Position numbers and translations under genes: made by a program
Notes under the pieces: model-generated
Seen by the model: the letters and a program-made list of their open reading frames with translations, nothing else
Told to the model about the DNA's origin: nothing
The model's database searches: none
Shown: piece by piece, positions 60,578-64,000 of the stretch
Position numbering within the stretch: the first letter of the stretch is position 1
Layout of the letters: every line of letters starts with the position of its first letter
Origin: Methylococcus capsulatus str. Texas = ATCC 19069
Lineage (GTDB): Bacteria; Pseudomonadota; Gammaproteobacteria; Methylococcales; Methylococcaceae
Direction of reading: 5' to 3'
Assembly: GCF_000424685.1 (NCBI RefSeq)
Contig: NZ_AUKJ01000016.1
Span: forward strand, 372,001-436,000
DNA: 64,000 nt

Positions 60578-60606
60578 TTGACTGAATCCAACCCAGTCCC
60601 GACAAT
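60578..60606 (+). promoter_or_regulatory. Candidate sigma-70 promoter of the mla operon
   Basis: TTGACT (60578-60583), exactly 17 bases, GACAAT (60601-60606). A start near 60613 leaves about 43 bases to the mlaF ATG. Confidence 0.55.
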
Positions 60607-60655
60607 ACGCCTTTTTTGCGTTTTGAACTGACGATACGACGCGCGTAGCGGCCCA

Positions 60656-61483
60656 ATGACCTTCCAGCCTTCGGACACCCCGGCGCTCGTTTCCATCCGC
60701 GGCCTGAGTTTTTCCCGCAATGGTCGCAAGATTTTCGACAACATCGACCTCGACATTCCCCGCGGCAAGATCACCGCGATCATGGGGCCCAGCGGCACCG
60801 GCAAAACCACGCTGCTCAGGCTCGTCGGCGGCCAGCTCCGTCCCGACAGCGGTACCGTCCGGGTGGCCGGCATCAACGTTCACCGGCTGGGGCTGGATGA
60901 ACTTTATGCCTTGCGCAAGCGCATGGGCATGCTGTTCCAAAGTGGAGCGTTGCTAACCGATCTTTCGGTCTACGAGAACGTCGCTTTCCCCTTGCGCGAG
61001 CACACCCGACTGCCGGAGTCCATGATCCGCACCCTGGTGCTGATGAAGCTCGAGGCGGTGGGCTTGCGCGGCGCGCGCGATCTGATGCCGGCTCAACTTT
61101 CGGGCGGCATGGCTCGGCGAGTCGCGCTGGCGCGAGCCATCGTGCTCGATCCCATGATGATCATGTACGACGAGCCGTTCACCGGCCAGGATCCCATTTC
61201 GATGGGGGTGCTGGTGCAACTGATCCACGATCTCAACCATGGTCTGGGGCTGACCAGTATCGTGGTGTCGCATGACGTGCAAGAGACCGCGTCCATCGCG
61301 GACTATGTCTACTTGATCTCGGGCGGCAAAGTGGTCGGGCGCGGCACGCCGGCGGAGCTGGCGCGGTCGGATTCACCCTGGATCCGGCAGTTCATGGACG
61401 GGTTGCCGGACGGTCCGGTCCATTTCCATTATCCTTCCAAGGATTACGCGAGCGACCTCTTGGGTTTCGTGGCAAGCCGATGA
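60656..61483 (+). CDS. mlaF: Phospholipid ABC transporter ATP-binding protein MlaF
   Basis: A 275-residue ABC ATPase. Walker A GPSGTGKTT is at 44-52, the signature is LSGGMARRVALARA, Walker B MIMYDEPFTGQDP, and the switch His is in VVSHDVQE. The Mkl/Ttg2A subgroup is shown by the motif FTGQDPISMGVL and the following genes. It powers lipid movement between inner and outer membrane. It overlaps mlaE by 4 bases. Confidence 0.96.
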   Translation: MTFQPSDTPALVSIRGLSFSRNGRKIFDNIDLDIPRGKITAIMGPSGTGKTTLLRLVGGQLRPDSGTVRVAGINVHRLGLDELYALRKRMGMLFQSGALLTDLSVYENVAFPLREHTRLPESMIRTLVLMKLEAVGLRGARDLMPAQLSGGMARRVALARAIVLDPMMIMYDEPFTGQDPISMGVLVQLIHDLNHGLGLTSIVVSHDVQETASIADYVYLISGGKVVGRGTPAELARSDSPWIRQFMDGLPDGPVHFHYPSKDYASDLLGFVASR

Positions 61484-62271
61484 ATATCGTGTTGAAGCCG
61501 TTCCAGCTGCTTGGCCAGTCGGCCTTGGTCGGCATCCGCAAACTGGGGCGGGCCCATTTGTTCATCCTGCATGTGCTGACCGGGTTGCCCGGGCTGGTTG
61601 CTCGCCTGGACCTCCTCATCGTTCAGATGTATTCGGTCGGTGTGCTGAGCATCCTCCTGATCATGATCTCGGGGCTGTTCGTCGGGATGGTGCTCGGGCT
61701 GCAGGGCTATTATGTTCTCTCGGATTTCGGCGCGGAGGAGAGTCTGGGCGTGATGGTGGCCGCATCGCTGGTGCGGGAGCTGGGGCCCGTGGTGACGGCG
61801 CTCCTGTTTGCGGGTCGGGCTGGTTCCGCCCTGACGGCGGAAATCGGTCTCATGAAGGCGACCGAGCAGCTCTCGGGCATGGAAATGATGGCGGTCGATC
61901 CGGTGAAACGGATCATAGCGCCACGCTATTTCGCCGGTGTGGTGTCGATGCCGCTGCTGGCGGCGTTGTTCAGCATCATCGGCGTGCTGGGCGGCTATTT
62001 CGTCGGCGTCGGTCTGCTCGGCGTGGACGAGGGCGCGTTCCGCTCGCAGATGCAGGCCAAGATCGATTTCGACGAGGATATCGTCAACGGTTTTATCAAG
62101 AGCCTGGTGTTCGGCGCGGTCGTCACTTGGATCGCCGTTTTCGAAGGTTACGATGCCACGCCGACCTCGGAGGGCGTCAGCCGGGCGACGACGCGGTCGG
62201 TGGTCTACTCGGCATTCGCAGTGCTGGGCTGCGACTTCGTGCTCACGGCCCTGATGTTTGGAAAGGATTGA
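61480..62271 (+). CDS. mlaE: Phospholipid ABC transporter permease MlaE
   Basis: A 263-residue permease of the MlaE family with about five hydrophobic segments. MISGLFVGMVLGLQGYYVLS, LVRELGPVVTALLFAGRAGSALTAEIGLM (the EQ-loop-like region) and KATEQLSGMEMMAVDPVKRI are family blocks. It is the inner-membrane channel on which the MlaD ring sits. mlaD follows after 3 bases. Confidence 0.96.
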   Translation: MNIVLKPFQLLGQSALVGIRKLGRAHLFILHVLTGLPGLVARLDLLIVQMYSVGVLSILLIMISGLFVGMVLGLQGYYVLSDFGAEESLGVMVAASLVRELGPVVTALLFAGRAGSALTAEIGLMKATEQLSGMEMMAVDPVKRIIAPRYFAGVVSMPLLAALFSIIGVLGGYFVGVGLLGVDEGAFRSQMQAKIDFDEDIVNGFIKSLVFGAVVTWIAVFEGYDATPTSEGVSRATTRSVVYSAFAVLGCDFVLTALMFGKD

Positions 62272-62274
62272 GGC

Positions 62275-62775
62275 GTGCATTCGAAAACGATTGAAATCTG
62301 GGTGGGGATATTCGTCGCCCTGGGGTTGGCGTCGCTGTTCCTGCTTGCCATGAAAGTGAGCAATCTCAGCGAATTCGAGACCGGTGCCGAGGGCTACCGG
62401 ATCACCGCGCGGTTCCAGAACGTCGGCAGCCTGAAACCCCGGGCGGCCGTCTCCATGGGCGGGGTACGGATCGGGCGGGTCACGTCGGTGTCTTTCGACA
62501 AGAAATCCTACGAGGCGGTCGTGGAAATGCGTATCGACCGGCAGTACGACACCCTCCCCGACGATACCAGCGCCAGCATCCTGACCGCCGGACTCCTGGG
62601 GGAACAGTACGTTGGTCTTACGCCGGGCGGGAGCGACGACTATCTGGCGGACGGGGGGCAGATCGAACTGACCCAATCGGCGCTGGTCCTGGAGGAAGTC
62701 GTCAGCCGGTTCCTGTTCGACAAGGCGGAAGGCGGGGATAAGTCCCGGGACGAATCGGGCAAGAAGAAGAAATAG
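62275..62775 (+). CDS. mlaD: Phospholipid-binding MCE protein MlaD
   Basis: A 166-residue MCE protein with a GTG start. One N-terminal helix (about 8-27, WVGIFVALGLASLFLLAMKV) anchors it; the MCE domain follows (ITARFQNVGSLKPRAAVSMGGVRIGRV, SILTAGLLGEQYVGLTPGG). A short Lys-rich tail ends it. It forms the hexameric periplasmic ring of the MlaFEDB complex. Confidence 0.95.
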   Translation: MHSKTIEIWVGIFVALGLASLFLLAMKVSNLSEFETGAEGYRITARFQNVGSLKPRAAVSMGGVRIGRVTSVSFDKKSYEAVVEMRIDRQYDTLPDDTSASILTAGLLGEQYVGLTPGGSDDYLADGGQIELTQSALVLEEVVSRFLFDKAEGGDKSRDESGKKKK

Positions 62776-62777
62776 CG

Positions 62778-64000
<1,223 letters not shown>

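Overview
The window is a gene-dense, high-GC stretch of a gammaproteobacterial chromosome. Its synteny blocks are typical of Gammaproteobacteria: rpoZ-spoT-ridA-recG, proS-hslVU-ubiEJB, yceD-rpmF-plsX-fab-acpP-fabF-pabC-mltG-tmk-holB-pilZ-tatD, hfq-hflX-hflKC and mla-murA. My best guess for the source is a methanotroph of the Methylococcus type. That guess rests on overall protein style, base composition and the copper-handling genes; no diagnostic methanotrophy gene lies in the window. I see no phage, transposon, CRISPR array, plasmid or rRNA genes. The only RNA gene I can support is a tRNA-Leu(CAG).

Layout. 1-5.4 kb: the 3' end of a manC/algA-type gene, ychF, a 59-residue one-TM protein behind an FNR/ANR-like site, a YafS-like methyltransferase, mltD and rsfS. 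5.4-10.8 kb (minus strand): a glycine-zipper protein, recG, ridA, spoT and rpoZ. 10.9-19.9 kb (minus): pgk, a redoxin, ubiB-ubiJ-ubiE, a DUF971 gene, hslU-hslV and proS. 20.0-24.7 kb: the main accessory island. It holds an NlpE-like copper-resistance protein, a divergent Met/His-rich multicopper oxidase, and an unusual protein joining two c-type heme motifs to a C-terminal Calx-beta-like domain behind a palindrome that resembles a Fur box. 24.8-27.3 kb: purT, a small lytic transglycosylase and a Maf/YceF protein. 27.4-38.2 kb: the fatty-acid synthesis superoperon running into cell-wall and replication genes. 38.2-42.4 kb: a lipoprotein with a TPR-like helical segment, a DinG/YoaA helicase and prfC. 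42.4-43.5 kb: soxZ and soxY, split and divergent, with no other sox genes nearby. 43.5-45.9 kb (minus): methylthioinosine phosphorylase, hpt and nagZ. 46.2-52.7 kb: hfq, hflX, hflK, hflC, hisZ and purA. 53.2-60.5 kb: tRNA-Leu (minus), then rnr, rlmB, mtnA, an extended crcB, serS and an uncertain ORF beside a G8 tract. 60.6-64 kb: mlaF-mlaE-mlaD-mlaB without mlaC, then murA, cut by the window end.

Most genes are housekeeping: lipid synthesis and transport, peptidoglycan turnover, ubiquinone synthesis, stringent response, proteolysis, purine synthesis and salvage, and translation. The parts that most deserve a second look are the heme/Calx-beta protein beside the copper genes, the orphan divergent SoxY and SoxZ, the CrcB with an added membrane module, and the mla operon without its periplasmic carrier. 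Sigma-70-like promoters can be read in front of yceD (apparently leaderless), acpP, hflKC, mlaFEDB, proS and tRNA-Leu. Every functional call is by recognition of motifs and synteny; no database search was run.
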